From NCBI GenBank assembly GCA_964428795.1, contig CAYRZL010000003.1, positions 13,451-77,450 on the forward strand: DNA of 64,000 bases. Direction: 5' to 3'. Made by a program: the position numbers and the translations under genes. The notes below the pieces were generated by a model. It searched no databases. It saw only the letters and a list, made by a program, of their open reading frames with translations, and was not told the origin of the DNA. Within the stretch, counting starts at the first letter, position 1. Each line of letters opens with the position of its first letter. This DNA comes from CAYRZL01 sp964428795. GTDB taxonomy: Bacteria > Bacillota > Clostridia > Lachnospirales > Lachnospiraceae. Below, piece by piece: positions 7,937 to 17,526 of the stretch.

Positions 7937-9184
7937 ATGAAGCGGGACAGAATGCAGCGGGAAATTCTGGACAATCAGATACGACTGAAGATGAATGAGG
8001 GAAAAGACACCGAATTATTTTCCGAGGTAGAGAAGAGACGTTTTTCCATGTCGAAAGAGGGGAAACGGTGTCTGATTCTCGGTATAATTCTGGTCGTGGT
8101 TTTGATTCTTTCTATTTTTTTCGTGGTGGAGAGTCTGTCTATGTACACCTCTCCGGCAATTATGTCGGAGACGGTCATGCGGCGGGTCAGTGATCTGGTG
8201 GATATTTTGTCCGGAAACAGAAGCCAGAGCCAGATTCACTGGTTTATCTTCCAGTTTATATCGGCGGCTGTGGCAGGGATTATGCTGTCCTTGGCAGGAA
8301 TCTGTTTTCAATCCACATTTCAAAATCCCATGGCTTCTCCGACCATGCTGGGTGTTCAATCGGGAGGAACCATAGGTTCCCTGATATACTGCACGTTCTT
8401 TTTTGTGCCTATGATATCGCCGATGTTGTCCATGGGGTCAAGCAACGGTCTTGATCTGCTCATGGTGGAATATGAAAATATGTCCATGTTTCAGAAGGTG
8501 GGGCAGTATTTCTTTACGCTGGCAGGATGCATGATCGTAGTGATTATCGTCATGCTCATGGCGAAGGTGGCAGGAAGAGGAAAGATCGCCACGGTGCCTT
8601 TGATGGTAGGCGGTACCATCTTCAGCAGCTGTGTTTCAAAAATTATCAATCTGGTGGAATATTATGAGACAATCACGGGAGCGGATGAATCCATTATAGA
8701 GGAAGTACAGTCCATGCAATCGGGAACCTTTACCCCTATCTGGCAGCCGCTGATCATGGTGTGTTTTCTGATCACTGCAGTACCGCCGATCATACTGGCG
8801 CTGGTAGGCAGAAACAGATTAAATGTCATGACCTACGGAGAAGAGGAGGCCAGAGCGCTGGGTGTTTCCATCCGTACCACCCGGGTGTATTACATAGTTG
8901 TCAGTACTTTATTGACAGCATCTGTTATTGCATTCTGCGGAAATATCGCTTTTGTTGGTTTGATTGTTCCTCATTTTGCCAGATTTATTGTGGGAAATGA
9001 TTTCAGACATCTGGTGCCGGCGTCAGCATTTTTGGGAGGGATTTTTATGCTGGTCGCATGGGATGTTTCCTATTCGGTGTCTATGGTGGTAAATACAGGA
9101 ATGATTGTAAGTGTGCTGGGCAGTGTGCTGTTCGCAGTATTTATGATTGTATACAGGAGGCGCGGAAATGCAGATTGGGCTTAA
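7937..9184 (+). CDS. FecCD-family ABC permease (first subunit)
   Basis: This 415-residue integral membrane protein begins immediately after the binding-protein stop. A charged cytoplasmic N-terminus of about 45 residues precedes the first membrane helix (about 46-66). Typical FecCD features follow: LSLAGICFQSTFQNPMASPTMLG near 115-137, and near the C-terminus GEEEARALGVSIRTTR (the ATPase-contact region) and CGNIAFVGLIVPHFAR. The family imports iron-siderophores, heme or cobalamin as a dimer of permeases. The long N-terminus and an inserted segment near 155-175 are longer than in BtuC-type proteins. The second permease gene overlaps its end by 17 bp, pointing to a heterodimer. Confidence 0.9.
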   Translation: MKRDRMQREILDNQIRLKMNEGKDTELFSEVEKRRFSMSKEGKRCLILGIILVVVLILSIFFVVESLSMYTSPAIMSETVMRRVSDLVDILSGNRSQSQIHWFIFQFISAAVAGIMLSLAGICFQSTFQNPMASPTMLGVQSGGTIGSLIYCTFFFVPMISPMLSMGSSNGLDLLMVEYENMSMFQKVGQYFFTLAGCMIVVIIVMLMAKVAGRGKIATVPLMVGGTIFSSCVSKIINLVEYYETITGADESIIEEVQSMQSGTFTPIWQPLIMVCFLITAVPPIILALVGRNRLNVMTYGEEEARALGVSIRTTRVYYIVVSTLLTASVIAFCGNIAFVGLIVPHFARFIVGNDFRHLVPASAFLGGIFMLVAWDVSYSVSMVVNTGMIVSVLGSVLFAVFMIVYRRRGNADWA

Positions 9185-10301
9185 TGAAATCAGAAATATG
9201 TGCAAGGCTGACAACCGTCGGCTGAAAAAAAGAATTTGGATCGTGGGGCTCGTACTGCTGGCTCTTTTCTGTGTATTTGTATGTTCCAGAACGACAGCTC
9301 TCGGATTTGTATCCCCTCTGCAGGCGCTGGATAATCTGTTTGTGGCGCTTAGATTGCAGCTTTCCAGACTTGTGGATGGCGCTTTGTATGCAAACCGGAG
9401 ACTGGTAATGGCAGATCAGGAATATTATCTGGAAACTCTGGGACGTTTTCAGGCGGCAGTTACCATCGTGGCTTTGGGAGCGGCGCTGTCTGTAGCGGGA
9501 GCAGTGTTTCAGTGTGCGTTTCGCAATCCGATCGCCACACCGTCCATGATAGGTACCTCCAGCGGAATCCGGATCATCAATATGATCCTGGTACTGATGT
9601 ATTCCACGGGAGCTTACACTATGATAAAGGAGAGGATGATCATTTCCTATATCGGATCTCTGGTGATACTTGGGATCCTTATGGGAGTGGCAAGGCTCAT
9701 GTCAAAACAGAGGGTGTCCTCTGCGGATATTCTGCTGATCGGTACGGTTTTTACCCGTATCGCCATGCAGGTAGTCAGCTATGTACAGGCAAATGTGCTT
9801 GAGGATGATGATTATCTGGTGCTGCAGGAACTGAATATATATGGTTCCGGTACTGGAACTACCAAAGGAGTGGGGATTGCGCTGATCGTGATCGTGGCGG
9901 CTCTCATTCCTATTTATCTGACCAGAATGTCCTTAAATACCCTGAGCTTTGGGGATGAGGATGCCCGTTGCCTGGGCATACGGGCTTCTGTGCTGCGGGG
10001 TATATCCCTGATCTGCAGCACGCTGCTGTCCGTATCTACTCTGGTGTATCTGGGAGATGTGGGAATGCTCTCCATGCTGATTCCGGTGGTGTGTCGTTAT
10101 ACCTTTGGTTCGGATACCCGGTATCTGCTGGTAGGGAGCGCCTTTTGCGGGGCATTGCTCATGCTGATCTGCAGAATTATCGTCTCCGCGTTTGCATTTA
10201 ATGAGTATCTGAGTGTGATATCCATAGGAACCATTGTGGAAGTGATCGCGGCGCCGCTGATGATATTTGTTATATTCAAAAACAGAAGAGGATGGGAATA
10301 A
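9168..10301 (+). CDS. FecCD-family ABC permease (second subunit)
   Basis: The 377-residue permease has a first membrane helix near residues 22-42, the family motifs LSVAGAVFQCAFRNPIATPSMIG near 108-130, FGDEDARCLGIRASVLR near 262-278 and YLGDVGMLSMLIPVVCR near 296-312. The ATG at 9168 is chosen because AGGAGG lies just before it; a TTG at 9147 extends the frame without a better site. The motif usually read IAFVGLIVPH is replaced by VGMLSMLIPVVCR, so the subunit is divergent from its partner. It is four bases upstream of the DUF58 gene, tying transport and MoxR-type genes into one transcript. Confidence 0.88.
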   Translation: MQIGLNEIRNMCKADNRRLKKRIWIVGLVLLALFCVFVCSRTTALGFVSPLQALDNLFVALRLQLSRLVDGALYANRRLVMADQEYYLETLGRFQAAVTIVALGAALSVAGAVFQCAFRNPIATPSMIGTSSGIRIINMILVLMYSTGAYTMIKERMIISYIGSLVILGILMGVARLMSKQRVSSADILLIGTVFTRIAMQVVSYVQANVLEDDDYLVLQELNIYGSGTGTTKGVGIALIVIVAALIPIYLTRMSLNTLSFGDEDARCLGIRASVLRGISLICSTLLSVSTLVYLGDVGMLSMLIPVVCRYTFGSDTRYLLVGSAFCGALLMLICRIIVSAFAFNEYLSVISIGTIVEVIAAPLMIFVIFKNRRGWE

Positions 10302-10304
10302 ACA

Positions 10305-11513
10305 ATGAGAGTGAAACCAACAAAAAGTATGATCGGATATATCATTGTCCTGATTCTTTCTCTGGCTCCGGCTGTTCTGGTGAACCGTCCGGCGGGATAT
10401 CTTCCCTTTTTCGCACTGCTGTTCTATGGTATTTTATCTGCGGCACAGTTGATATTGGTGAAAAAAAAGTTTGCTTTAAGTATTGTCGGCGTGGAGGGAA
10501 ACTGCTTTCGGAGTGACACGGGAGAGTTTGGTATCTGGATGGAAAATAAAAGCTGTTTGCCGGTACCAAATATATATGTAAGTTTTTTTATACGAAGCAA
10601 AAATGGAAAAGAACGTCACAGCTATCCCATGCACCTTACCATGTCTCCAAAGGAAAAGAGAAGGTTCGAGGTTGAAGCGGATTTTTCCCATATCGGAATG
10701 TTCGAGACAGGTTTGGAAGAACTGAGAATCTATGATCTGCTGGGCATCATATGTATGGAATGCCCGGTGGAAGAAGTAAAACAGGTGGCGGTGCTTCCGC
10801 GCCAGTATTATCTGGACGATCTGCCGGTCAGTGACGTGGCACTGAATGAGAGCAACCGCTCAGTGACGGCAGCTTCTCTCTCCGGTTACGATTATACCGG
10901 TGTGCGGGAGTACGCTTACGGAGATCCCATGAAAATGATCCAGTGGAAGCTCACAGCCCACGCCTGTACTTTGGTGACAAAACAGATGGAGAGTTATACA
11001 AATGTGGGAATGACAGCGGTTTTGGATTTTAGGATTCCCCCCTATGAGGCGGATGTCCGCCTGTCCATGCTTGACAGTGTGGCGGAGGCTGGAAGCACTC
11101 TTGGGGATTTTGCCAGAAGACAGGGACTTGATTTTGACATGATGTTTTTCGGACTGGAAGGAAAGCGGCGGGAGATGCCTCATTCTTCGGAAGAGTTCAT
11201 GCCTTTTTTAGAGGATATTTGTATTGCAGACGGAGACAGGGAATGCAATGTGGTTTCTATTTTAAGGGAGGACTGTACCAATGTTCATGGTCAGTCAAAC
11301 GTTATTTTATGTACCTCATGGCTGGATGAGGAGGTTGTCACCGCATTGATTTTCCTGAAGCATTGTGGGAAAAGACCCATGCTGATACTGTTCATGCCGG
11401 AGCTGATTCATGACAGGGAAAAGGAAGCCATGCTCAGTCCTATGCATGTGTTAAGATGCGCGGATATACATACAATGGTAGCTTCGTCCGCAGAAGGGCT
11501 GGTGATGGGATGA
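10305..11513 (+). CDS. DUF58 domain protein (MoxR-associated)
   Basis: The 402-residue protein has two N-terminal membrane segments (about residues 9-27 and 31-49). The DUF58 signature VREYAYGDPMKMIQWKLTAHA is near 202-222, followed by a region with von Willebrand A-like character. DUF58 proteins are regularly encoded with MoxR ATPases and are thought to act with them in assembly or maturation of envelope proteins. Here the MoxR gene lies two genes downstream and the gene overlaps the next by an ATGA. Linkage to a FecCD importer is unusual and suggests that the trio services this locus. Confidence 0.85.
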   Translation: MRVKPTKSMIGYIIVLILSLAPAVLVNRPAGYLPFFALLFYGILSAAQLILVKKKFALSIVGVEGNCFRSDTGEFGIWMENKSCLPVPNIYVSFFIRSKNGKERHSYPMHLTMSPKEKRRFEVEADFSHIGMFETGLEELRIYDLLGIICMECPVEEVKQVAVLPRQYYLDDLPVSDVALNESNRSVTAASLSGYDYTGVREYAYGDPMKMIQWKLTAHACTLVTKQMESYTNVGMTAVLDFRIPPYEADVRLSMLDSVAEAGSTLGDFARRQGLDFDMMFFGLEGKRREMPHSSEEFMPFLEDICIADGDRECNVVSILREDCTNVHGQSNVILCTSWLDEEVVTALIFLKHCGKRPMLILFMPELIHDREKEAMLSPMHVLRCADIHTMVASSAEGLVMG

Positions 11514-12868
11514 AGAAATATTTAACGGGACATATCTGGGAATGGCTGTTGTGCACTCTGATGTCGGCAACAATGCTCATCACATTTTCGCAGGGATTTT
11601 ATATTCCGAATAAGGTGGCGGACAGCTTTCCCCTTGCGCTTATTGTATCGGCGGTGGTTTTATTCCTTTTGTTGCTCACAGGATACAACCGGGTGGGGAT
11701 GATCCTGTTTCCCATTTGTCTGGTTTTGCTGGGGATCTGCTTCTTTTTCTGGCTGAGGATAAATGAAATAGATATTGTGGATAAGGAGGGCAGCGCTACC
11801 GCCATATACATCTATTGCTTTGCCGCTATTATTTTTCCGTTGATTACATATCTGCTGGCAAGAGGGAGAGTTGGCATCTGCGCCCTGTTTTTGATCGGCA
11901 TCTGTCTGTTCGGTGTTATAGACTATTTGAATTATGACATGAAAGTCTGGTGCTGCGCAGTTTTTGTATGCTGCGGACCTGCCCTGTTTGCTCTGCGGAT
12001 GTATCGGATAAAGTCTTTGCAGGGAAGCGCTTTTGCACCGGAGTTTTTCAAGCTGTTCCGGACAGCTGTTTTGGTAGGTGTGTTTGCACTGGCACTGGCA
12101 TTTGCTGTGTATGGAGGGATCATCAGACCCTTGTCCCCGCCTACGGCAACGGTGAATCTGGTGACAAAATATATGCGGTGGGAGATACTTGAGAAGACCG
12201 GCATCACGGACAGTTATACGGTTCCGGATGAACTGCTGAGTGCAAGAAACAAAGACAGCACTACCTCCTCCCAGAAACAGAAGGAAGAGGAAGAAAACGA
12301 GGAAGGAAGAGAGCAGCAGAACGGACAGGAGGATGACAGTGACAATCAGAAAGATACGGACGGAATCAAATCCTCTCTGGGAGATGAAACCGGAGGCGGA
12401 GATGGCCAGGAAGTGTATTATAGGATGATCCGTCTCACAGAGATTCTTCTGGACAAGCTGCCGCTCATTATTATCCTACTGTGTATCGTCATCGTCTGCA
12501 TACCGTTGTTAAAGTGCTATTTGTGGAAGAAAAAAATAAAACAGGCATGGGCGCTGACCGCAACAGAACGGGCTATATGGATGGGAAAATACTATCTGAC
12601 AAAGTTCAGACGACTTGGGTATAAGCGGCTGCCCTGGCAGACGGAGCGGGAATATGTACAAAACATGGGAACTACCCTTGGAAACTATACGGAAGGTACC
12701 CTTTCCCTGTCAGAACTGATGGAAATATACATAAGAGCAAGATATGGCGGTGAGGAGCCTACGAGGGAAGAAGATCAGAAGCTGATGGAATTTTACCCTG
12801 TGTTTCGGAATAATTACCGCAGAAAGAAAGGCAATATCAATTATTTACTGAAATATTTTAAGATATAG
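11510..12868 (+). CDS. Multi-pass membrane protein with C-terminal DUF4129-like domain
   Basis: Start at 11510 (ATGA overlap with the DUF58 stop) gives 452 residues. About six hydrophobic segments lie in the first 210 residues. An exposed acidic low-complexity stretch follows (about 245-295, rich in E, Q, D and N), then another membrane helix near 315-335 and a cytoplasmic tail with YYLTKFRRLGYKRLPWQTEREYVQ and LMEIYIRARYGG, the DUF4129 pattern. In the related TM-transglutaminase-DUF4129 proteins of MoxR operons, a transglutaminase core occupies the exposed part. Here that position holds only a disordered linker, so the catalytic domain seems absent. Confidence 0.75.
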   Translation: MKKYLTGHIWEWLLCTLMSATMLITFSQGFYIPNKVADSFPLALIVSAVVLFLLLLTGYNRVGMILFPICLVLLGICFFFWLRINEIDIVDKEGSATAIYIYCFAAIIFPLITYLLARGRVGICALFLIGICLFGVIDYLNYDMKVWCCAVFVCCGPALFALRMYRIKSLQGSAFAPEFFKLFRTAVLVGVFALALAFAVYGGIIRPLSPPTATVNLVTKYMRWEILEKTGITDSYTVPDELLSARNKDSTTSSQKQKEEEENEEGREQQNGQEDDSDNQKDTDGIKSSLGDETGGGDGQEVYYRMIRLTEILLDKLPLIIILLCIVIVCIPLLKCYLWKKKIKQAWALTATERAIWMGKYYLTKFRRLGYKRLPWQTEREYVQNMGTTLGNYTEGTLSLSELMEIYIRARYGGEEPTREEDQKLMEFYPVFRNNYRRKKGNINYLLKYFKI

Positions 12869-12882
12869 GAGGAAACATTGAA

Positions 12883-13848
12883 ATGGAACAAAACATCTCA
12901 GGACTTACAGCTCAGGAAAGTGAATATGCGCTGCGGCTGATAAACAGCGTAATTGAGAATGTGGAGAAAGAAATCGTGGGCAAGCGTGAGGCCATTGAAC
13001 TGGTTCTGACTGCGCTTCTGACCCAGGGGCATGTACTTTTGGAGGACGTACCCGGTGTGGGAAAGACAAGCCTGATCTCTGCGGTTGCAAAGAGTATAGA
13101 CTGTGGATTCAAACGTATACAGTTCACGCCGGATCTGATGCCATCAGATGTGACCGGATTTTCCGTATATAACCAGAAAACCGGAGAATTTGAGTTTCGT
13201 CCCGGAGCAGTCATGAGCAATCTGATCCTTGCAGACGAGATCAACCGGGCATCGGCAAAGACCCAGGCATCTCTCCTGGAAGCAATGGAGGAAAAACAGG
13301 TGACAGTAGATTCCATGACTTACAAACTGGAACCGCCCTTTATGGTCATGGCAACCCAGAATCCGGTGGAGTCTTTCGGAACCTACCCGCTGCCTGAAGC
13401 TCAGATCGATCGTTTTGTACTAAAACTCAAAATTGGTTATCCAAGCGTGGAGGAGGAGCAGCAGATCATACATGCAAAATCCACAGGCGGTGCGGAATTG
13501 TCGGCAGTCATCACCAGAGATGAGGTAATCTGGCTGACACAGATCGCGACGAAGGTTTATATGGATAAGGATATTGAGCGATATATCGTGGAGCTGGTAT
13601 CTGCTACCCGGACAAATTCAAAGGTAACACTTGGATCCTCGCCCCGTGGTTCTATCGCTCTGAGCAGGACCGCGAAGGTAAGAGCACTGTTTTCAGGGAG
13701 AGGATATGTAATCCCGGATGATGTGAAATATATGGCGCCTTATGTGCTGGCACATCGTCTGATACTCAGTCACGAGGCAAAAGCGCAGCGAATCATGCCG
13801 GAGAAAATTATAAAGGAAATTCTGGACAGTGTGATCGCACCATCCTAA
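12883..13848 (+). CDS. MoxR-family AAA+ ATPase
   Basis: The 321-residue cytoplasmic ATPase has Walker A DVPGVGKTS near residues 53-61, Walker B LILADEINRAS near 110-120, sensor I ATQNPVES near 155, and the MoxR EAMEEKQVTVD segment. MoxR proteins act as chaperone-like ATPases, usually with DUF58 and VWA partners, in maturation of metal enzymes or envelope complexes. It follows the DUF4129 gene by 14 bp with a GGAGG site and precedes the large wall-binding protein gene by 18 bp. The transcript therefore appears to run from the binding-protein gene at 6098 to the wall protein ending at 17526. Confidence 0.93.
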   Translation: MEQNISGLTAQESEYALRLINSVIENVEKEIVGKREAIELVLTALLTQGHVLLEDVPGVGKTSLISAVAKSIDCGFKRIQFTPDLMPSDVTGFSVYNQKTGEFEFRPGAVMSNLILADEINRASAKTQASLLEAMEEKQVTVDSMTYKLEPPFMVMATQNPVESFGTYPLPEAQIDRFVLKLKIGYPSVEEEQQIIHAKSTGGAELSAVITRDEVIWLTQIATKVYMDKDIERYIVELVSATRTNSKVTLGSSPRGSIALSRTAKVRALFSGRGYVIPDDVKYMAPYVLAHRLILSHEAKAQRIMPEKIIKEILDSVIAPS

Positions 13849-13866
13849 AAGTAAAGGAGGAAAGAC

Positions 13867-16800
13867 ATGAATGGAATAATTGTAAGGTCAGGAGCCTTTG
13901 TTCTGGCGGCAGCACTGGCTCTGCAGATGGGAAGCTATGCTTCCATGAATACTTATGCAGCGGAAGACGAAACAGATACTTTGGTATTGACTGATCCCGT
14001 AATCGATACAGAATCAGAGGAAGCTGCATCCATGAACTCCGGACAGATTGTCACCTATGATTGTGTATGGTTTGGCAGTTATCCACAGGCGGAGGTGGTA
14101 TCCTCTGATATGGCGTCTATTGATGAGGATGGAAATGTGTCTCTGCTTTCTTACGCTATGATCGGCGGGGATTATATCAGATCCGATGATCTGATCGTAG
14201 ATGATGAGGCTTATGCGAAGCTCACTGCGGCTGAGGAGTCTGAGTGGAGCGAAGATGGGGACATTACCATCGACGGTGAGACATACCGCAGGCTTTCCTC
14301 TGACGATGCGACAACTGCGTCCACAAATACAACCGGAGGATATTATTATTGGGCAAATGATGAGGATAGGTATCATTATTTCAAGTATGAGCCTGTTAAA
14401 TGGAGGGTGCTTTCCGTGGATGAGGACAGCAATCAGGCATTACTCATGGCAGACATCTGTCTGGATGACCAGCCTTATTATGTGAATTCCGCGACCAGTG
14501 CTGTGTCAGGTGTCACCTATGATGTGAGTACCATTCGCAGTTGGCTCAATGGTTATGGTAAAAGTGAAAATAAAAAATCAAAAGACTATACAAAGTCCAA
14601 TTTCATGGATGCGGCATTTTCCGCAGCGGAGAGAGCTGCCATCCCACTGACCACCGTAAAAAACACAGCATCCATGCTTCAGTCAAATGTGGCGAGCGGT
14701 GATGACACGGAGGATTATATTTTCCTTCCTTCTGATCAGGAAATGTTTCAGTATAACGATATCATCACAGATGCTTTCACCTATGGTTTTGCGGAAGATT
14801 ACAACACTGCGGATGAGGGCAGACAGCGCCAGGCCAGTGCCTATGCCAGAGCTATGGGAGCATTTTCCGGAAATGCAAACTATCCGTATAATTGTGCCTA
14901 TTTTCTGAGAACTACAGTTTATAACAGTACGGTTGGCAATACCACTTATACAACAGCAAAATTTGTGAATCAGATAACGTACAGCGGAGCAGTCAGCGCA
15001 GTAAACAATGTGAGTCGTAATGTGGGCGTGTGTCCGGCATTGTATCTGGATCTTTCAAAAACAAATCTGTACAGCTATGCTGGAACCGTCAGCACAGACG
15101 GTACAATGTCAGAGACGGAAAACGACAGAATTTCCATCGCCCAGGCAGATATTATCCTTTCTCTGCCGGAGGACGGTTATGTCTATACAGGGGATGAAAT
15201 AACACAGGAGATCACTGTCTCCTATAAAGAGGAGATTCTGAGCGAAGGACTGGATTATCAGATTAGTTATACAAACAACGTTTCCGCGGGAACAGCCGAG
15301 GTGACGGTGAGCGGAATCGGAGATTACATGGGATCTGTCACAAAAACCTTTGTGATTAGCGGTACCGATATATCCGATGCAGCGGTCACTTTGGAGTACG
15401 ACAGTGTATCCTATGACATTTTTGACGTATCCCCAAAAACACCGGCAGTTACCTCCGTTGTTCTGGGGGACGCTGTCCTGCCTGAAAATACATACACTGT
15501 GTCTTATGAAGATAATGTTGAACTGGGAACAGCCACAGTGATTGTGACCGGAAATAATGAGGCAGGATATACAGGAGAAACAACCGCTGCCTTTGAGATC
15601 GTGAAAGATATCATAACCCTGGAGGAGACTGATATAGATGAGCCAAAACAGGATGAAGAAGCAGGGACGGTTACCTGGGACTGCGTATGGTTTGGCAGTT
15701 ATCCACAGGCGGAGGTGATCACGCAGGAGATGTCTGAGGAGTATCAGGTGTATTATGCGCGGTATGGCGGCATAGGTTCAAACAACGGGGCAGTGCTGGA
15801 TACCGTTCAGGATGGAGATACCATTGTAGATGATGAGTTATATGCGGCATTAAAGGGTTCACAGGATTGGGATTCCAACAATGATCTCATTCTCGGAGGA
15901 GTGAAATATCACCGGCTCAGAGGATTGAATGCCACAACAAAATATGCAGAAAAAACGTCAGGCTATTATATCTGGGAGAATATGACTACCTACCATTATT
16001 TCAAATATGAACCGGTCAAATGGCGGGTGCTTTCCGTGGATGAAGAAAATGATCAGATGCTGCTGCTTTCGGACAAGATTCTGGATACACAACTATACAA
16101 TAGTGTAAATAAAAAGGTGACCTGGGCAGGCAGTACGATCCGTAGCTGGTTAAACGGGTATTCGAATTTGAAAAATGATTACGGAACTGACTATAGATCC
16201 CAGAATTTTTCAGATCAGGCATTTTCGGATAACGAGCAGGAGGTTCTTGTGAAAAACCGTATTACAGCTCCGGAAGGTACGTCCAGTGTTACGGACAGAA
16301 TATTCTTCCTCTCGGAAGAGAACATAAAAAATGGAGCTTATGGAACTTTAAAAGACGCCTTGAGAAGCAAAAGCAGCACTTATGCCAAAGCAATGGGGCT
16401 GTACAGTGCTATTCCCTCAAACGGAAGAGATACTGCTTCTCTGAATTACTGTAACTGGTGGACACTCAGTTGGTATTCAGGAATTATCAGCGGTAAAAAT
16501 GTTACTTCCTATGCAACAAATGCGGGAATCAGCCGGGAAGTGAGTCTGGGAATCGATGTGAATACCGGTTATATCGGTGTGCGCCCGGCGCTGATTCTGG
16601 ATACCTCCGCAGAGCAGTATGGCTATGCAGGAACAGTCAGCTCGAACGGAATTATAAGGGAACAGGAGGAGACCACCTCTCTGGCAGCAGCTCTTGTGGA
16701 TTTTGAGGAGAACCTTTCCGAAGAATCCGGCGAGGAGATTTTGGAAGGTATGACCGTGTACTTGAATGGACAGATACTGGAAAAAGACGTGGATTATAAG

Positions 16801-17526
16801 GCGGCTTTTCATAAAACTGTAACGGAGCAGGGGCAGACAGAGATACTCATCACGATTACCGGATGCGGTAATTACAATGGCTATGCCAGCGTTTCTTATC
16901 CGGAAACCGCAGAGGAAGAGGAGGAACCGGATGATGATCTGAATCATGCTGCGGTGGATAACGGTCTTGCCAATGAGGCAGATGCAGACGGAAACTGGTA
17001 TTACTATACAGATGGCAGGATAGATACGTCATACACTGGATTTGCTGCAAACAAGAATGGCAGCTGGTATGTGACAAAGGGAAAGGTTACCTTTAAAGAT
17101 AACAGTGTAATCAAAGATGCTTCAGGCGCTATTGGAACGAAGGGAACCTGGTACTATGTAGTTGGAAGTAAGGTGCAGACCTCCTACACCGGCGTGGCAG
17201 ATTACAAAAATGCAAATGGCTGGTGGTATATAAAGAAAGGAAAGGTGGACTTTAGCGCAAACACCGTAGCAAAGAACAAAAATGGCTGGTGGTATATAAA
17301 GAAAGGAAAGGTGGACTTTAGCGCAAACACTGTAGCAAACAACAAAAATGGCTGGTGGTATGTAGTTGGCGGAAAAGTACAGTTTGACTATACTGGTGTA
17401 GCGAACTACAAGAATGCAAATGGCTGGTGGTACATTAAGAAAGGAAAGGTAGACTTTACCTATACAGGAAAGGCGAAGAACAAGAATGGCACCTGGAATG
17501 TTGTAAAAGGAAAAGTGGTTTTCTGA
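13867..17526 (+). CDS. Large secreted wall-binding protein with two DUF6273-like domains
   Basis: The 1219-residue product has a signal peptide (residues 1-32, cut near YAA-ED). Two copies of a DUF6273-like module start at CVWFGSYPQAEV (about 58 and 602), each with FKYEPVKWRVLSVDE, TIRSWLNGY and a C-terminal VCPALYLD or VRPALILD. Two Ig-like units (about 430-500 and 505-575) and a third (about 940-1010) resemble the YTG-type repeats of clostridial surface proteins. From 1040 onward there are tandem NGWWYIKKGKVDF wall-binding repeats; LPXTG is absent. It is the last gene of the permease-MoxR transcript. Its 3' repeat DNA is the recombination partner of the downstream tandem duplication. Confidence 0.85.
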   Translation: MNGIIVRSGAFVLAAALALQMGSYASMNTYAAEDETDTLVLTDPVIDTESEEAASMNSGQIVTYDCVWFGSYPQAEVVSSDMASIDEDGNVSLLSYAMIGGDYIRSDDLIVDDEAYAKLTAAEESEWSEDGDITIDGETYRRLSSDDATTASTNTTGGYYYWANDEDRYHYFKYEPVKWRVLSVDEDSNQALLMADICLDDQPYYVNSATSAVSGVTYDVSTIRSWLNGYGKSENKKSKDYTKSNFMDAAFSAAERAAIPLTTVKNTASMLQSNVASGDDTEDYIFLPSDQEMFQYNDIITDAFTYGFAEDYNTADEGRQRQASAYARAMGAFSGNANYPYNCAYFLRTTVYNSTVGNTTYTTAKFVNQITYSGAVSAVNNVSRNVGVCPALYLDLSKTNLYSYAGTVSTDGTMSETENDRISIAQADIILSLPEDGYVYTGDEITQEITVSYKEEILSEGLDYQISYTNNVSAGTAEVTVSGIGDYMGSVTKTFVISGTDISDAAVTLEYDSVSYDIFDVSPKTPAVTSVVLGDAVLPENTYTVSYEDNVELGTATVIVTGNNEAGYTGETTAAFEIVKDIITLEETDIDEPKQDEEAGTVTWDCVWFGSYPQAEVITQEMSEEYQVYYARYGGIGSNNGAVLDTVQDGDTIVDDELYAALKGSQDWDSNNDLILGGVKYHRLRGLNATTKYAEKTSGYYIWENMTTYHYFKYEPVKWRVLSVDEENDQMLLLSDKILDTQLYNSVNKKVTWAGSTIRSWLNGYSNLKNDYGTDYRSQNFSDQAFSDNEQEVLVKNRITAPEGTSSVTDRIFFLSEENIKNGAYGTLKDALRSKSSTYAKAMGLYSAIPSNGRDTASLNYCNWWTLSWYSGIISGKNVTSYATNAGISREVSLGIDVNTGYIGVRPALILDTSAEQYGYAGTVSSNGIIREQEETTSLAAALVDFEENLSEESGEEILEGMTVYLNGQILEKDVDYKAAFHKTVTEQGQTEILITITGCGNYNGYASVSYPETAEEEEEPDDDLNHAAVDNGLANEADADGNWYYYTDGRIDTSYTGFAANKNGSWYVTKGKVTFKDNSVIKDASGAIGTKGTWYYVVGSKVQTSYTGVADYKNANGWWYIKKGKVDFSANTVAKNKNGWWYIKKGKVDFSANTVANNKNGWWYVVGGKVQFDYTGVANYKNANGWWYIKKGKVDFTYTGKAKNKNGTWNVVKGKVVF
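16989..17523 (+). repeat. NGWWY wall-binding repeat block of the DUF6273 protein
   Basis: About eight units of roughly 20 residues with NGWWYIKKGKVDF or GTWYYVVGSKVQ cores occupy residues 1040-1219. They resemble choline/cell-wall-binding repeats of Lachnospiraceae surface proteins. Two adjacent units (17213-17310) are almost identical at DNA level. The last part from 17341 is shared with both copies of the 880-residue protein gene. Confidence 0.85.
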
